Shown here: positions 16,505 through 24,898 of the stretch, in pieces
Layout: each line of letters opens with the position of its first letter
How positions within the stretch are numbered: the stretch's first letter is position 1
From: JBBQSU01 sp038234815
GTDB taxonomy: Bacteria; Planctomycetota; Phycisphaerae; Tepidisphaerales; Tepidisphaeraceae
Direction of reading: 5' to 3'
Length of the DNA stretch: 34,377 bases
NCBI GenBank assembly: GCA_038234815.1
Contig: JBBQSU010000018.1
Coordinates: forward strand, 1-34,377
Made by a program: the position numbers and the translations under genes
Notes under the pieces: model-generated
What the model was told of the DNA's origin: nothing
The model's input: only the letters and a program-made list of their open reading frames with translations
Database searches by the model: none

Positions 16505-16575
16505 TGGGGATTGGTGTAACGGTAGCACAGCAGACTCTGAATCTGCTTGTCTAGGTTCGAATCCTAGATCCCCAG
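16505..16575 (+). tRNA. tRNA-Gln (anticodon CUG)
   Basis: A complete 71-base cloverleaf. The acceptor stem TGGGGAT pairs with ATCCCCA and G is the discriminator base. The D-stem is GTGT/GCAC, the anticodon stem GCAGA/TCTGC, and the loop CTCTGAA contains CTG at 34-36, which reads CAG (Gln). The T-arm is CTAGG/CCTAG with loop TTCGAAT. CCA is not encoded, so the organism must add it. The U1-A72 pair and G73 are typical glutamine identity elements. No clear terminator follows. Confidence 0.95.
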
Positions 16576-16730
16576 CTTTCCCGCCCGTGGTGATCGGATG
16601 TGACAGCCGCGACGCAATGTGCTTTTCGCCCACGCCTCCCGGGTCAGTCTCAGACCCTGAAACCGTGACAGGTCCGCTTTTTCAGAATGCTCGCGCATTT
16701 TTGTTGACGGAGCGCCCGCCCCAACGGAAA

Positions 16731-16739
16731 TGTTATGAT
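16731..16739 (+). promoter_or_regulatory. Extended -10 promoter of the glycoside-hydrolase-like gene
   Basis: TG-T-TATGAT forms an extended -10 element, with TATGAT at 16734-16739. There is no matching -35 at 17 bases; TTGACG at 16704-16709 is 24 bases away. Predicted leader to ATG 16799 is about 50 bases. Confidence 0.4.
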
Positions 16740-16798
16740 CTTCAGTAGCCAATGTCGGACTTGTCCCGTTTCTGCGGCCTTACGATTCGAGGTGGCTG

Positions 16799-18085
16799 AT
16801 GAAGGGCATTTGCATTGTATTAGCAACGCGGCTTTTACGCGCGGTGGGCTTGGCGTGCTTGCCCGGCTTGGTGGTGCAGGCCGCGGGGCCGGGTTCGCGG
16901 CCAGCCTTGCCGCCCGATTCGGCGCCTGCGACCGCGCCGGTTGATTGCGTATTTGGCACGCTGCAAAGCCGCGTGGAGCGGGCGGGCAGCAATTATCGTG
17001 CCGGGGTGCGCTTGGCGACGGTGGCCTTGGCCTGGGATCGATATGAACCGCAAGTCGGCCGGTTTGATCCCGCATATGCCGCCGAAGTTAAACTCCGCTT
17101 GGCGGAGTTTCGCCGGGCGGGGATGAAGTTGATGCTCGATCTGGGCATGCAGTATCCGCCCGCATGGGTGCGTGATCTGCCGCAGGGGCGCTTCGTCAAT
17201 CAGTTTGGCGCCAGCTATAACGAGGACGCCAAGCCCGGTGCCAACGGTGCCAATGCCGTCTTCAGCCAGGCCGTGCGACAGGCGCAGGCCGATTACCTTT
17301 CGCGGGCGTTTGCCGACCTCGGAACCGATTTTCTCATCGTTCGTCTGGGTTGGGGATATTACGGCGAGCTGAATTATCCGATCCACAATTACCGCGGTCA
17401 TAAGAACTGCTACTGGGCTTTCGACGATGCTGCCCAAGGCAAGGTTGTTGGGTTGCCCGATGGACTCAAGCCCTGTCCCGTGCCCGGCTGGCAGCCCGGC
17501 ACACCCACCGCCGATCACCGCTCGGCTCGACAGTTCCTCGATTGGTATATGGGCGCCCAGAAGGATTATCACGACTGGCAGATCGCGACGGCCCGGCGGT
17601 TTTATGCCGGGCAGTTGGCGATGCTTTATCCGTCCTGGGGCGTGCGGCCAAGGCAGTTGGACGATGCCATTGCCGGCGATCTGGCCGGCCAGACTTCGCC
17701 AGAGATCAACGGCGAAGTGCAGCGCGGGTTTGACTTCGCCCGGTTCATCGCCGGGATCAACGACCCCGAGGTGATCATCTATTGCACCTGGCTGGATGCC
17801 GATCCGAAGTTTGGCGATGACAACGCGGCCGATACCGCCCGCTGGTCGCCGGTGCATTATCTGTCTCACCTGGCCGGCAAGCACCGGCCACCCCTGCCGG
17901 TTTGGGCCGAAAACACCGGCCCGGGCACGCCGGCCGCGATGAAACTCTCCTTCGACCGCGTACGCCAATTCCATGTCGCCGGGCTGGTGTGGGCATTTGA
18001 AGGCGATCTATATGAGGGCAAACACGCCGGACTTGAGGACTATCTGCGATTCATCAGTGGGGTTCAGATCGGCAAGAGCAAGTAA
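16799..18085 (+). CDS. Secreted TIM-barrel glycoside-hydrolase-like protein
   Basis: A 428-residue protein with a signal peptide: a hydrophobic stretch to about residue 28 ending VQAAG, then a Pro/Ala-rich linker. The mature part resembles the (beta/alpha)8 barrels of GH42/GH14-type glycosidases: RLATVALAWDRYEPQVGRFD (71-90) resembles the W..yEp..G.fdf strand, LMLDLGMQYPPAWV (111-124) the next strand, and GWGYYGELNYP (184-194) places a candidate acid/base Glu190, as in the G-E-L-x-Y-P motif of beta-amylases. WAENTG with Glu371 and GLVWAFEGDLYE near the end could supply the nucleophile. Substrate unknown, probably an extracellular polysaccharide. Start ATG 16799 follows GAGGTGG. Confidence 0.65.
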   Translation: MKGICIVLATRLLRAVGLACLPGLVVQAAGPGSRPALPPDSAPATAPVDCVFGTLQSRVERAGSNYRAGVRLATVALAWDRYEPQVGRFDPAYAAEVKLRLAEFRRAGMKLMLDLGMQYPPAWVRDLPQGRFVNQFGASYNEDAKPGANGANAVFSQAVRQAQADYLSRAFADLGTDFLIVRLGWGYYGELNYPIHNYRGHKNCYWAFDDAAQGKVVGLPDGLKPCPVPGWQPGTPTADHRSARQFLDWYMGAQKDYHDWQIATARRFYAGQLAMLYPSWGVRPRQLDDAIAGDLAGQTSPEINGEVQRGFDFARFIAGINDPEVIIYCTWLDADPKFGDDNAADTARWSPVHYLSHLAGKHRPPLPVWAENTGPGTPAAMKLSFDRVRQFHVAGLVWAFEGDLYEGKHAGLEDYLRFISGVQIGKSK

Positions 18086-18371
18086 GCCCGCAGGGGCTGA
18101 CGGGCTGGAGGAGCGCGGCTTTGGCGATAAAGGGTGATGTCTCACGCCATGGGCTGAACCCTGAAGTGGCCACTATGGACGGCGCATTCCCCTGTTCTAG
18201 CAAGTGCAAAACGCCGAACGACGAAGGAGACGCCGTTGCAAGATTCATTGGCATTAGCTTACGAACGTCTAATCCCCGCATCCGTGATCGGTGGCACCAA
18301 ACACTTTGCGCTTTAGGCAGTACAATGATTGTCATCTGATTCACGGCCAGAGGAATGAGGGTGCTTCGGGA
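18086..18371. other. Intergenic region before the GT-C gene
   Basis: No gene is supported in these 286 bases. Directly at the preceding stop codon a weak hairpin (AGCCCG 18085-18090 with CGGGCT 18101-18106) lacks a T-run, so it is a poor terminator. TACAAT at 18321-18326 could be the -10 of a promoter for the next gene, without a clear -35. Confidence 0.3.
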
Positions 18372-19916
18372 ATGACTTCGGTTGAGGCGTTGGCGGATTC
18401 ATCGATTGTTAGTACGCCGGCGCAGGCCGGGCGGGTGGGTCGTGCGCGCCGGGCTTGGCGGTGGCTCGGCTGGGTGGGGGCGGCGGTGCTGGTGATGGCC
18501 CTATTGCAGGCCGGGCTGAGCCTGCGCGAATGGTGCTGGACCGTGCCAACGGGCCTGCGCTTTCAGGCGGACATCCAAAATGCGATGGGGTGGGGCGGAG
18601 AGATCGTTCGTACGGCCCAATATCAGGCCGGCAAGCCGGGCCAGCCCATCAACTGGCGGCAGTTTCTTTCTTCGTATTATCGCGCGTATGACCGGGCGGT
18701 GACGTCCAGTCGACAGTCGGGGCGGTTCGGACTGGATTATCCTCCGCTACGACTGCTGGTGATGAGCGCGTGGATGAAAACCGTTTCTGACACCGAGCCG
18801 AACCTGCCCGGATATCGCGACGAACTGGTTCGCCCGCTGTTGCGCGTGAATACTTCGATAGAGCTTTTTGGTGCCGTGGGGGTTTTTCTTCTGGTTCGAC
18901 ATTGGCGCAAGCGCACGGACGAGGCCGATAGGCTCGCGTATTCCGGCGCGGCCGCGCGGCCAAAGAAGTTCCTCGCCGGGTCATCGCTGATCGCCCTGCT
19001 GGCGGGCACGCTCTACTGGTTCAATCCCGCAGTGCTGATGAACGCGCACGTCTGGCCGCAATGGGATAGCTGGCTGATTCCATTTTATATCTGGGCGATC
19101 TACATGGCGCTGCTAAATCGGTGGGCGGTGGCCGGGGCGTTGTTGGCCGTGGCCGTATTGTTGAAGGGGCAGATGCTGCTGGTCATGCCCATGCTGGTGC
19201 TTTGGCCGATTTTTTCGGGGAAGTTTCGTGCTGCCGGCTGGCTGCTGGCGGGGTTCGGTCTGGCGATCGGGCTGATCGTGCTGCCGTGGCTCATCGAGTG
19301 GAACTTCAACTGGTATCACGTGGGCATTGCCTACGGGGCCAGCCACTGGCCCAACATGAACAACGGTGAAACTTATAACGTGGCGTCCATTCTCGGCAAT
19401 CGCTACGGTTGGCGGCCCACCGATCTGGTAGACCTTCCGCGCTGGCTCGTCTCATCGGGACACATGGATCTCAATTCGCTGTGTCGCATCGTCTATGGGC
19501 TGGTGCTGGTGATCTGTGCTTTTGGGGCATCGCGGCAACAGCGCCAGCGCGACCGCCATCTGTTTATCGCGCTGCTGGCGCCGTGGATTCTGCTGTATTG
19601 CATTAATCTGCAAATGCACGAGCGCTATCTGGTCTGGATCGGTGGACTGAGCGCGATCCTGGTCGCGGTCAGCGCGGGATGGGGCCTGATGGGTTTGTTG
19701 ATCGCCGTCATCGCCACCGTGCCCATGATGCGCATCCGCGACGGGGCGGTTCAGCAGGATTGGCCGCTATGGGACAAGTTTCTCAACGGTCTTTATCCGG
19801 GGCTGGGCTGGGCAGTGCTGCTGCTGGGGGCGATCTTTGTCTATTTCAGTCTCGTGACTTTTCGCCCGGGGCCTCTTAGTCTTTGGCGTCGCAAAAGCTG
19901 GGGAAAATACCCTTAA
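18372..19916 (+). CDS. GT-C family membrane glycosyltransferase (ALG6/8- or GT87-like)
   Basis: A 514-residue integral membrane protein with about ten hydrophobic segments (for example 33-50, 159-176, 204-222, 232-248, 252-281, 288-306, 372-386, 398-412, 419-450 and 477-495). Two motifs mark the GT-C fold: LDYPPLRLL (121-129) in the first large loop and QMHERYLVW (414-422). Enzymes of this kind take sugars from polyprenyl-phosphate carriers and add them to lipid-linked glycans outside the membrane. The acceptor and sugar cannot be told. Start ATG 18372 is the first with a purine-rich leader (GAGG about 20 bases upstream). The aminotransferase gene follows after 12 bases, so both probably belong to a surface polysaccharide pathway. 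Confidence 0.7.
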   Translation: MTSVEALADSSIVSTPAQAGRVGRARRAWRWLGWVGAAVLVMALLQAGLSLREWCWTVPTGLRFQADIQNAMGWGGEIVRTAQYQAGKPGQPINWRQFLSSYYRAYDRAVTSSRQSGRFGLDYPPLRLLVMSAWMKTVSDTEPNLPGYRDELVRPLLRVNTSIELFGAVGVFLLVRHWRKRTDEADRLAYSGAAARPKKFLAGSSLIALLAGTLYWFNPAVLMNAHVWPQWDSWLIPFYIWAIYMALLNRWAVAGALLAVAVLLKGQMLLVMPMLVLWPIFSGKFRAAGWLLAGFGLAIGLIVLPWLIEWNFNWYHVGIAYGASHWPNMNNGETYNVASILGNRYGWRPTDLVDLPRWLVSSGHMDLNSLCRIVYGLVLVICAFGASRQQRQRDRHLFIALLAPWILLYCINLQMHERYLVWIGGLSAILVAVSAGWGLMGLLIAVIATVPMMRIRDGAVQQDWPLWDKFLNGLYPGLGWAVLLLGAIFVYFSLVTFRPGPLSLWRRKSWGKYP

Positions 19917-19928
19917 AGGACGCTGGAT

Positions 19929-21026
19929 ATGAAAGTGAAGTTGCTGGACCTTCAAGCGCAGTACCTGCCCCTCCGAACGGAGATTCGCAAGGCCATCGAC
20001 GAAGTGTGTGACGCCCAGTCGCTGATTTTAGGGCCGCACGTCGAGAAGTTTGAAAAGAATCTGGCCACCTATTGCGGTACTAAGCACGCCATCGGTGTGA
20101 GCAGCGGAACCGATGCCCTGCTGTGCGCCCTCATGGCCATCGGCATCAAGCCCGGCGATGAAGTCATCTGCCCGTCGTTCACGTTTTTCGCCACCGCAGG
20201 GTCCATTGCCCGGCTCGGCGCGATCCCGGTCTTCGCCGATATTGATCCGCGGACGTTTAACATCGATCCCAAAGGCATCGAGAGAAAAATCACCTCAAAA
20301 ACCCGCGCGATTCTGCCGGTTCATCTGTTCGGCCAGACCGCGGGCATGGACGAGATCAATGATCTTGCCTGCCGGCGCGGCCTGCTGGTCATAGAGGACG
20401 CGGCCCAGGCCATCGGCGCCAAGCGCCATGGAAAACCCGCCTGCTCCGAAGGCTTCATGGGCTGCCTGAGTTTCTATCCGACCAAGAACCTTGGCGGATT
20501 TGGCGACGGCGGGGCGATCTGCACCAACGACGACAAAATGGCCGAGGTGTGTCGCAAATTGCGGGTGCATGGTTCGGGGCATACCTATTACCATGAGATG
20601 ATCGGCGGGATGTTTAGATTGGCCGCGATTCAGGCCGCAGTGCTGGACGTGAAGCTCAAGCATCTTGATGCCTGGCACGAAGCCCGCCGGCGCAATGCCG
20701 GTATTTATGACCGGGCCTTTGCCGGCAGCAAAGTCGTCGCCCCGTTTGTCGAAGAAGGCAATTACAGTATTTACAATCAGTATGTGGTGCGCGTTCCCGA
20801 CCGGGATCGAGTGCAGAAGGCCCTGGCCGAAAAAGGTGTGAGCAGCGCGGTCTATTATCCGCTATGCCTGCACCAGCAGCCCTGCTTTGCCTATCTCGGT
20901 GCCAAGGGCGCGGATCTGGCAGAAAGCGAAAAGGCCAGCCGCGAGGTGCTGGCCCTGCCGGTTTATCCCGAACTTCCCGAGGAACAGGCGCATTACGTCG
21001 CAGCATCGTTGCTGGCGGTGGTTTAG
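19929..21026 (+). CDS. DegT/DnrJ/EryC1/StrS-family sugar aminotransferase
   Basis: A 365-residue PLP enzyme of fold type I. It starts KLLDLQAQY and continues with SSGTDAL (58-64, phosphate binding), VIEDAAQAIGA (154-164, the Asp that contacts the pyridine nitrogen is Asp157) and SFYPTKNLGGFGDGG (181-195) with Lys186 as the Schiff-base lysine. Members transaminate nucleotide-activated 3- or 4-keto sugars to amino sugars for O-antigen, glycoprotein or secondary-metabolite glycans. Start ATG 19929 has AAAGGA upstream. It directly follows the GT-C gene, suggesting a shared glycan pathway; the specific sugar is not deducible. It converges with the DUF4159 gene 45 bases further on. Confidence 0.9.
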   Translation: MKVKLLDLQAQYLPLRTEIRKAIDEVCDAQSLILGPHVEKFEKNLATYCGTKHAIGVSSGTDALLCALMAIGIKPGDEVICPSFTFFATAGSIARLGAIPVFADIDPRTFNIDPKGIERKITSKTRAILPVHLFGQTAGMDEINDLACRRGLLVIEDAAQAIGAKRHGKPACSEGFMGCLSFYPTKNLGGFGDGGAICTNDDKMAEVCRKLRVHGSGHTYYHEMIGGMFRLAAIQAAVLDVKLKHLDAWHEARRRNAGIYDRAFAGSKVVAPFVEEGNYSIYNQYVVRVPDRDRVQKALAEKGVSSAVYYPLCLHQQPCFAYLGAKGADLAESEKASREVLALPVYPELPEEQAHYVAASLLAVV

Positions 21027-21071
21027 CGCGCCGAGTGCCGCTTTTTTCCCGCACGCGGCCCACTTCCCCGA

Positions 21072-23471
21072 CTAATTTTTGGCCGGATTTGCGAACCCCG
21101 CAAATAGCACGGCGTTGCGCATCAAGTCAACCGCGCTTTCCGGTGAATATCCGATTACGCCGTCGGTTTCGGCCCCGGTCAGTCCGAAAGTCAGGTCTTC
21201 TTTCGAAAAAATTACGCCCAGTCGCCCGTCGACGAAAATCCCCAGCAGTCGGGGCAGGCGCGTCCGCGGCAGGTGCTCGTCGGCCCACCGCCGGTAGGTC
21301 ACTTCCGTAATCTTCTTTCCGCCAAAGCCGGCACCGGTGTAAAGCGGATGGTCGATGGGAATCGGCTTGATGAGTTCACCGATAAACGCCCGCTGAAGGA
21401 TGTTCTCCAGCGCGTTGCCCGTGTCGCGCGATCCTCCGGCCACGTCCACCAGCAGCGTGCCTCCTCCGCGGATGAAATCCCGCAGCGCCTTGTCCTGCTG
21501 CAGCGACAGTTCGATCGGATCGGTCGCGGTGAGATGGGCCAGTTTCACGCGATTGCCGAAGCCCACGTCCCCGCCGGGGACGATCTCCGCCAGACGCACG
21601 TCCACTTTCTGGTCGTTCCACAGGAGGGTGGCCAGACGGTCCCAGGCGTAGGGTTCGGGGTTCCAGTTGGCACCGATTTTTATGCGCGCCACGTTCACTC
21701 GCCGCTCCGGCTCGAGCGAGAGGTCTTTCGTGACGACCTCGTGCTCGCCCTTATATTTCGGGTTGGACCGGCCATTGGAATACGGAATGAGATTCCCGAC
21801 GATAAGGCAAGGCGATTCGCGGCTGGCCTGCACCGCCGCTGCGGGGGAATGCCACCGCGCCGGCAGATCGCCATTGGGCAGCAGCACGATCAGCTCACGC
21901 ACGCCGTTGCTCAGCGCTTGCACGTCGGATTCCAAGTCCTTCACCTGAAAATTGCCCTTCAGAAGGAAGTGATCCGCCGGAAGGTTTCTAAATGCGTACC
22001 CGGGAAACATTTTCGCGGCCAAGGCAACCACGCTATTGGCAAACTCCTTGCTTCCCCCCTCCTGCGCCGTCAGCAAAAGCCCGCCTTGCAGTAAATACTG
22101 CCGCAGTTTTTCGGTTTGGGCGTCGTCCAGCACCAGCGGTTCGTTGCTGGCGGCATACAGCACCGGCGCTTCCTGCAAATCTTCAAGTGGCTGATCGATA
22201 TTCACCACCTGCCAGTTTACGTGCCGCTCGATCTGCTGCCGCAACCACTGGATCATCCGCGAAGCGTCGCGCGGGCGATTGTTCCATCGGCCCGGGGACT
22301 GAAGCTTCTGCAACGGCACCGGGTCACGCCCGCGGGCCAGGAACAGCAGACCGAAGGCCGTGTCTTCAAATTCCCCGCCGCTGCCCCACCACGATCCCTT
22401 GTCGCTTTGGGTTTCGATGAGAAAACGCGCGCCCTGGTCAAACCAGACGTGCTCGCCAAAGCGCGTCAGCCCGCTTGCTTCACCCACTCGCTCATAACCA
22501 TAAAGCATGTAGTGAACGAAGAATGTTGTGCCGACGTCGTGAGGGACGCCCCGCCATTTGCCCCAGGCGGCTTTGGTCTCCTTCGGCTTGACCGGCGAAT
22601 CCTTACCGGCGTTGTAGGCGATCGAAAAATTCTTCTCCAGCCAGGCCAGACCGGCGTCGATGTGCTTGTTCTCATAAGGCTTACCCAGCATCAACGCGTC
22701 CTGCACGCGAATGAAATCTTGCGTGATAAACATGACCGTCAGCCCGGCGGCGGTCATCGATGCCGTCGATTCCTTGCCGGCCAGATACGGCCAACCCCCG
22801 TCGGCGTTTTGCATTCCCTGCCACGCCCCCTCGATCCGCTTCCAATAGTCCCGCGAAACCGGCACCCCGGCGCCCGTGGCATACCACACGCCCAGGGCCG
22901 CGTACTGGCTGTTGGACAGGTCCGGCCGCTCGCCCACCCAGGTCGTGCCTGCCTCCGTTGGCAGGCCGTAGGTATACAGCCCGGCATTCGGCCCTTCGCC
23001 AAAACCCATTTCGATCAAAGCCCGCACGTCGGCACGCAGTGCTTCCCGCTTGCTGGCGCCGATCATCGACAGCACCGCGGCCCGCATCGACCGGCTATAG
23101 GTCATGCGCGCCTTTTGTTTTTGCAGGAACTCAAGGGCTTTGACAATGATGGGCGACGAACGGTCTTCCCCGGCCGAGAGCAGCGCCAGCGTGACCAGCC
23201 CCGTGCGCCCGCCATCGGGATCGGGATGCGCATTGGCCGGTGGATGCAGCCTGTCCGAAATCGTTATGTTCGGTTCCTTTGTCCAGCTTCCGTCGGCATT
23301 CTGCCGGGTGCGCAGGAAATCCATGGCCCGGCGGATTGCCTTGTCCACTTCGGTATTGAACGGCCCGTGCGGGGCCTCGGGCACCGATGTCGGTTCCACT
23401 GCGCGGGCACCACCGGCCAACAGCAGCAGGCAAGTCAGGCCGATGCAAATCAGTCGCTCGAAAATCATCAT
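21072..23471 (-). CDS. Secreted DUF4159 protein with prenyltransferase-like repeats
   Basis: A 799-residue protein. A signal peptide spans 1-24 (GGARA then V). Residues 40-390 form alpha/alpha-toroid repeats of the squalene-cyclase/prenyltransferase type, with QW-like motifs QNADGSW (57-63), QNADGGW (221-227) and QSDKGSWW (355-362). Two DUF4159 units follow: about 404-550, and 592-795 with LRDFIRGGGTLLVDVAGG (663-680) and HPLY (708-711). DUF4159 is related to glutamine-amidotransferase-like folds and has no known function; this toroid-plus-DUF4159 architecture is common in Planctomycetota. The ATG overlaps the TGA of uvrC (ATGATGA), so it is translated after uvrC in one operon. Substrate and role are unknown; an exported structural or sensing role is guesswork. 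Confidence 0.85.
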   Translation of the reverse strand: MMIFERLICIGLTCLLLLAGGARAVEPTSVPEAPHGPFNTEVDKAIRRAMDFLRTRQNADGSWTKEPNITISDRLHPPANAHPDPDGGRTGLVTLALLSAGEDRSSPIIVKALEFLQKQKARMTYSRSMRAAVLSMIGASKREALRADVRALIEMGFGEGPNAGLYTYGLPTEAGTTWVGERPDLSNSQYAALGVWYATGAGVPVSRDYWKRIEGAWQGMQNADGGWPYLAGKESTASMTAAGLTVMFITQDFIRVQDALMLGKPYENKHIDAGLAWLEKNFSIAYNAGKDSPVKPKETKAAWGKWRGVPHDVGTTFFVHYMLYGYERVGEASGLTRFGEHVWFDQGARFLIETQSDKGSWWGSGGEFEDTAFGLLFLARGRDPVPLQKLQSPGRWNNRPRDASRMIQWLRQQIERHVNWQVVNIDQPLEDLQEAPVLYAASNEPLVLDDAQTEKLRQYLLQGGLLLTAQEGGSKEFANSVVALAAKMFPGYAFRNLPADHFLLKGNFQVKDLESDVQALSNGVRELIVLLPNGDLPARWHSPAAAVQASRESPCLIVGNLIPYSNGRSNPKYKGEHEVVTKDLSLEPERRVNVARIKIGANWNPEPYAWDRLATLLWNDQKVDVRLAEIVPGGDVGFGNRVKLAHLTATDPIELSLQQDKALRDFIRGGGTLLVDVAGGSRDTGNALENILQRAFIGELIKPIPIDHPLYTGAGFGGKKITEVTYRRWADEHLPRTRLPRLLGIFVDGRLGVIFSKEDLTFGLTGAETDGVIGYSPESAVDLMRNAVLFAGFANPAKN

Positions 23472-24838
23472 GCCAATGGCTCTTTCCGGCCTTTGCCCGG
23501 CGGGCGGCGGCCCTGGCTCACGTCTTCTTCCAACTGGGCCTTGCGACGCAGAATATGATGATAGTGCTGCGCAAACCGGTGCGCTTCGTCACGACAATAT
23601 TGCAGCAATTTCAAGCCAAGGTGATTCCGCCCAAGCCGGATCGGTTCGGCCCGGCCTTGAACGTAAATCAACTCCTCCTTCTTGGCCAGCGAAATCACCA
23701 TCGGCGGCTTCACGTCCATCGTCTTAAATACGTCCATCGCCGCGTGCAACTGCCCCAATCCCCCGTCGATCAAAATCAGATCTGGATACAGTTCCTGGCT
23801 GGTCCCGGCCTCCCGATATCGCCGGCTCACTACCTCCTGGATGCTCAGAAAGTCGTTGTTTCCCTGCCCGTGCTTAATTTTGAATCTGCGGTATTGGTCC
23901 TTGAAAGGCAGTCCGTCGATAAAGCACACCTTGCTGCCCACCATTTCCCCGCCTTGCAGGTGGGCGATGTCGATCCCCTCGATAATCCGCGGGGGTTCGG
24001 GCATCGCAAGAGCGCTTTGAAGCTCGGCCATGCCTTCCCGAGGATTTTTTACGAACGACTCAGGCTGCCAATAGGTTTCATCGCCAAGGGCCGCGCGCGC
24101 GCCCAGCGCGTTGAGCGCCTTGATCTCGTCACGCAGCCTCGCGGCGCGCTCGAAGTGCATTTCCTTGGACGCTGCGATCATTTCCTGTTCCATCTGGCTC
24201 AGGACGTCCTTTTTATCCCCTTCGATGAAGCGAATCAGCCGCTGGATGTCCTGCCGATAGGTGGTCTTGTCGATTCTGGCGGCGCAGGGCGCGCTGCATT
24301 GCTTGATCGGATGGAGGATGCACGGCCGGAAAAACCTGCGGGATTCGTCACCTTCGGCAATCTCCAGGTGACACGTGCGGAATTTGAACGCTTTTTGCAA
24401 CAGCGTGACGGCCTCGCGGAGGGCACTGACACTGGTGAACGGCCCGAGCAATCGCGCTTTTTCGCGCGGCTCGCGGGTCACATACACCCCCGGAAACTCC
24501 TCGTCCGTCGTGATCATCAAATAGGGATACGACTTGTCATCCAGCAGGCGGGCGTTGTACTTCGGTTGAATGTCCTTAATCAGCCGGTTTTCCACCAGCA
24601 GGGCCTCAACTTCGCTGTCGGTCTGAAGGATTTCAAAATCGACAACGTTTTCGACCAAGCCGGATTTCTTGTGTTCCAGCCTGGTCGAGGCTTGAAAATA
24701 GCTGACGACCCGATCGCGCAAACTGGCGCTCTTGCCTACATAGATGACCCGCCCCTTGTCATCCTTCATCAAATAAACACCCGGCGCCTTGGGAAGCTGC
24801 CGGGCTTTTTCGGCTAGTTTTTGAATCCGCTCGTCCAT
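23468..24838 (-). CDS. uvrC: UvrC-like excinuclease subunit lacking the C-terminal HhH domain
   Basis: A 456-residue nucleotide-excision-repair nuclease; typical UvrC has about 600 residues. The GIY-YIG domain is present (GVYLMKDDKGRVIYVGKS, 20-37; Arg41; Glu83 in LLVENRLIK) and makes the 3' incision. Cys156, Cys173, Cys181 and Cys185 match the conserved four-cysteine cluster. The UVR motif (about 215-240) binds UvrB. The RNase H-like domain for the 5' incision has Asp290 (EGIDIAH), Asp358 (ILIDGG) and His420 (RDEAHRF). After residue 433 the protein ends in a basic, Gly/Pro-rich tail, so the helix-hairpin-helix pair is missing. A frameshift is not evident. Upstream is a glycosyltransferase gene 60 bases away. 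Confidence 0.9.
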   Translation of the reverse strand: MDERIQKLAEKARQLPKAPGVYLMKDDKGRVIYVGKSASLRDRVVSYFQASTRLEHKKSGLVENVVDFEILQTDSEVEALLVENRLIKDIQPKYNARLLDDKSYPYLMITTDEEFPGVYVTREPREKARLLGPFTSVSALREAVTLLQKAFKFRTCHLEIAEGDESRRFFRPCILHPIKQCSAPCAARIDKTTYRQDIQRLIRFIEGDKKDVLSQMEQEMIAASKEMHFERAARLRDEIKALNALGARAALGDETYWQPESFVKNPREGMAELQSALAMPEPPRIIEGIDIAHLQGGEMVGSKVCFIDGLPFKDQYRRFKIKHGQGNNDFLSIQEVVSRRYREAGTSQELYPDLILIDGGLGQLHAAMDVFKTMDVKPPMVISLAKKEELIYVQGRAEPIRLGRNHLGLKLLQYCRDEAHRFAQHYHHILRRKAQLEEDVSQGRRPPGKGRKEPLA

Positions 24839-24898
24839 GAAGGTACGAGGGATTGTTGCGCACGATTCGCCGGTTTGCCACTGCCCGCGCGATCTAAA

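Noticed and set aside
16704..16739. TTGACG with TATGAT as one promoter
   Set aside because: The spacing is 24 bases; only the extended -10 element was kept.
21014..21047. Terminator after the aminotransferase gene (GCGG...CCGC and six T)
   Set aside because: The stem is four base pairs with a loop of about 19 bases.
22116..24817. Long open frames on the plus strand opposite the DUF4159 and uvrC genes
   Set aside because: They follow from the high GC content and codon use of the real genes; translations show no domains and no ribosome sites. The same holds for antisense frames at 16835-17974 and 27378-28634.
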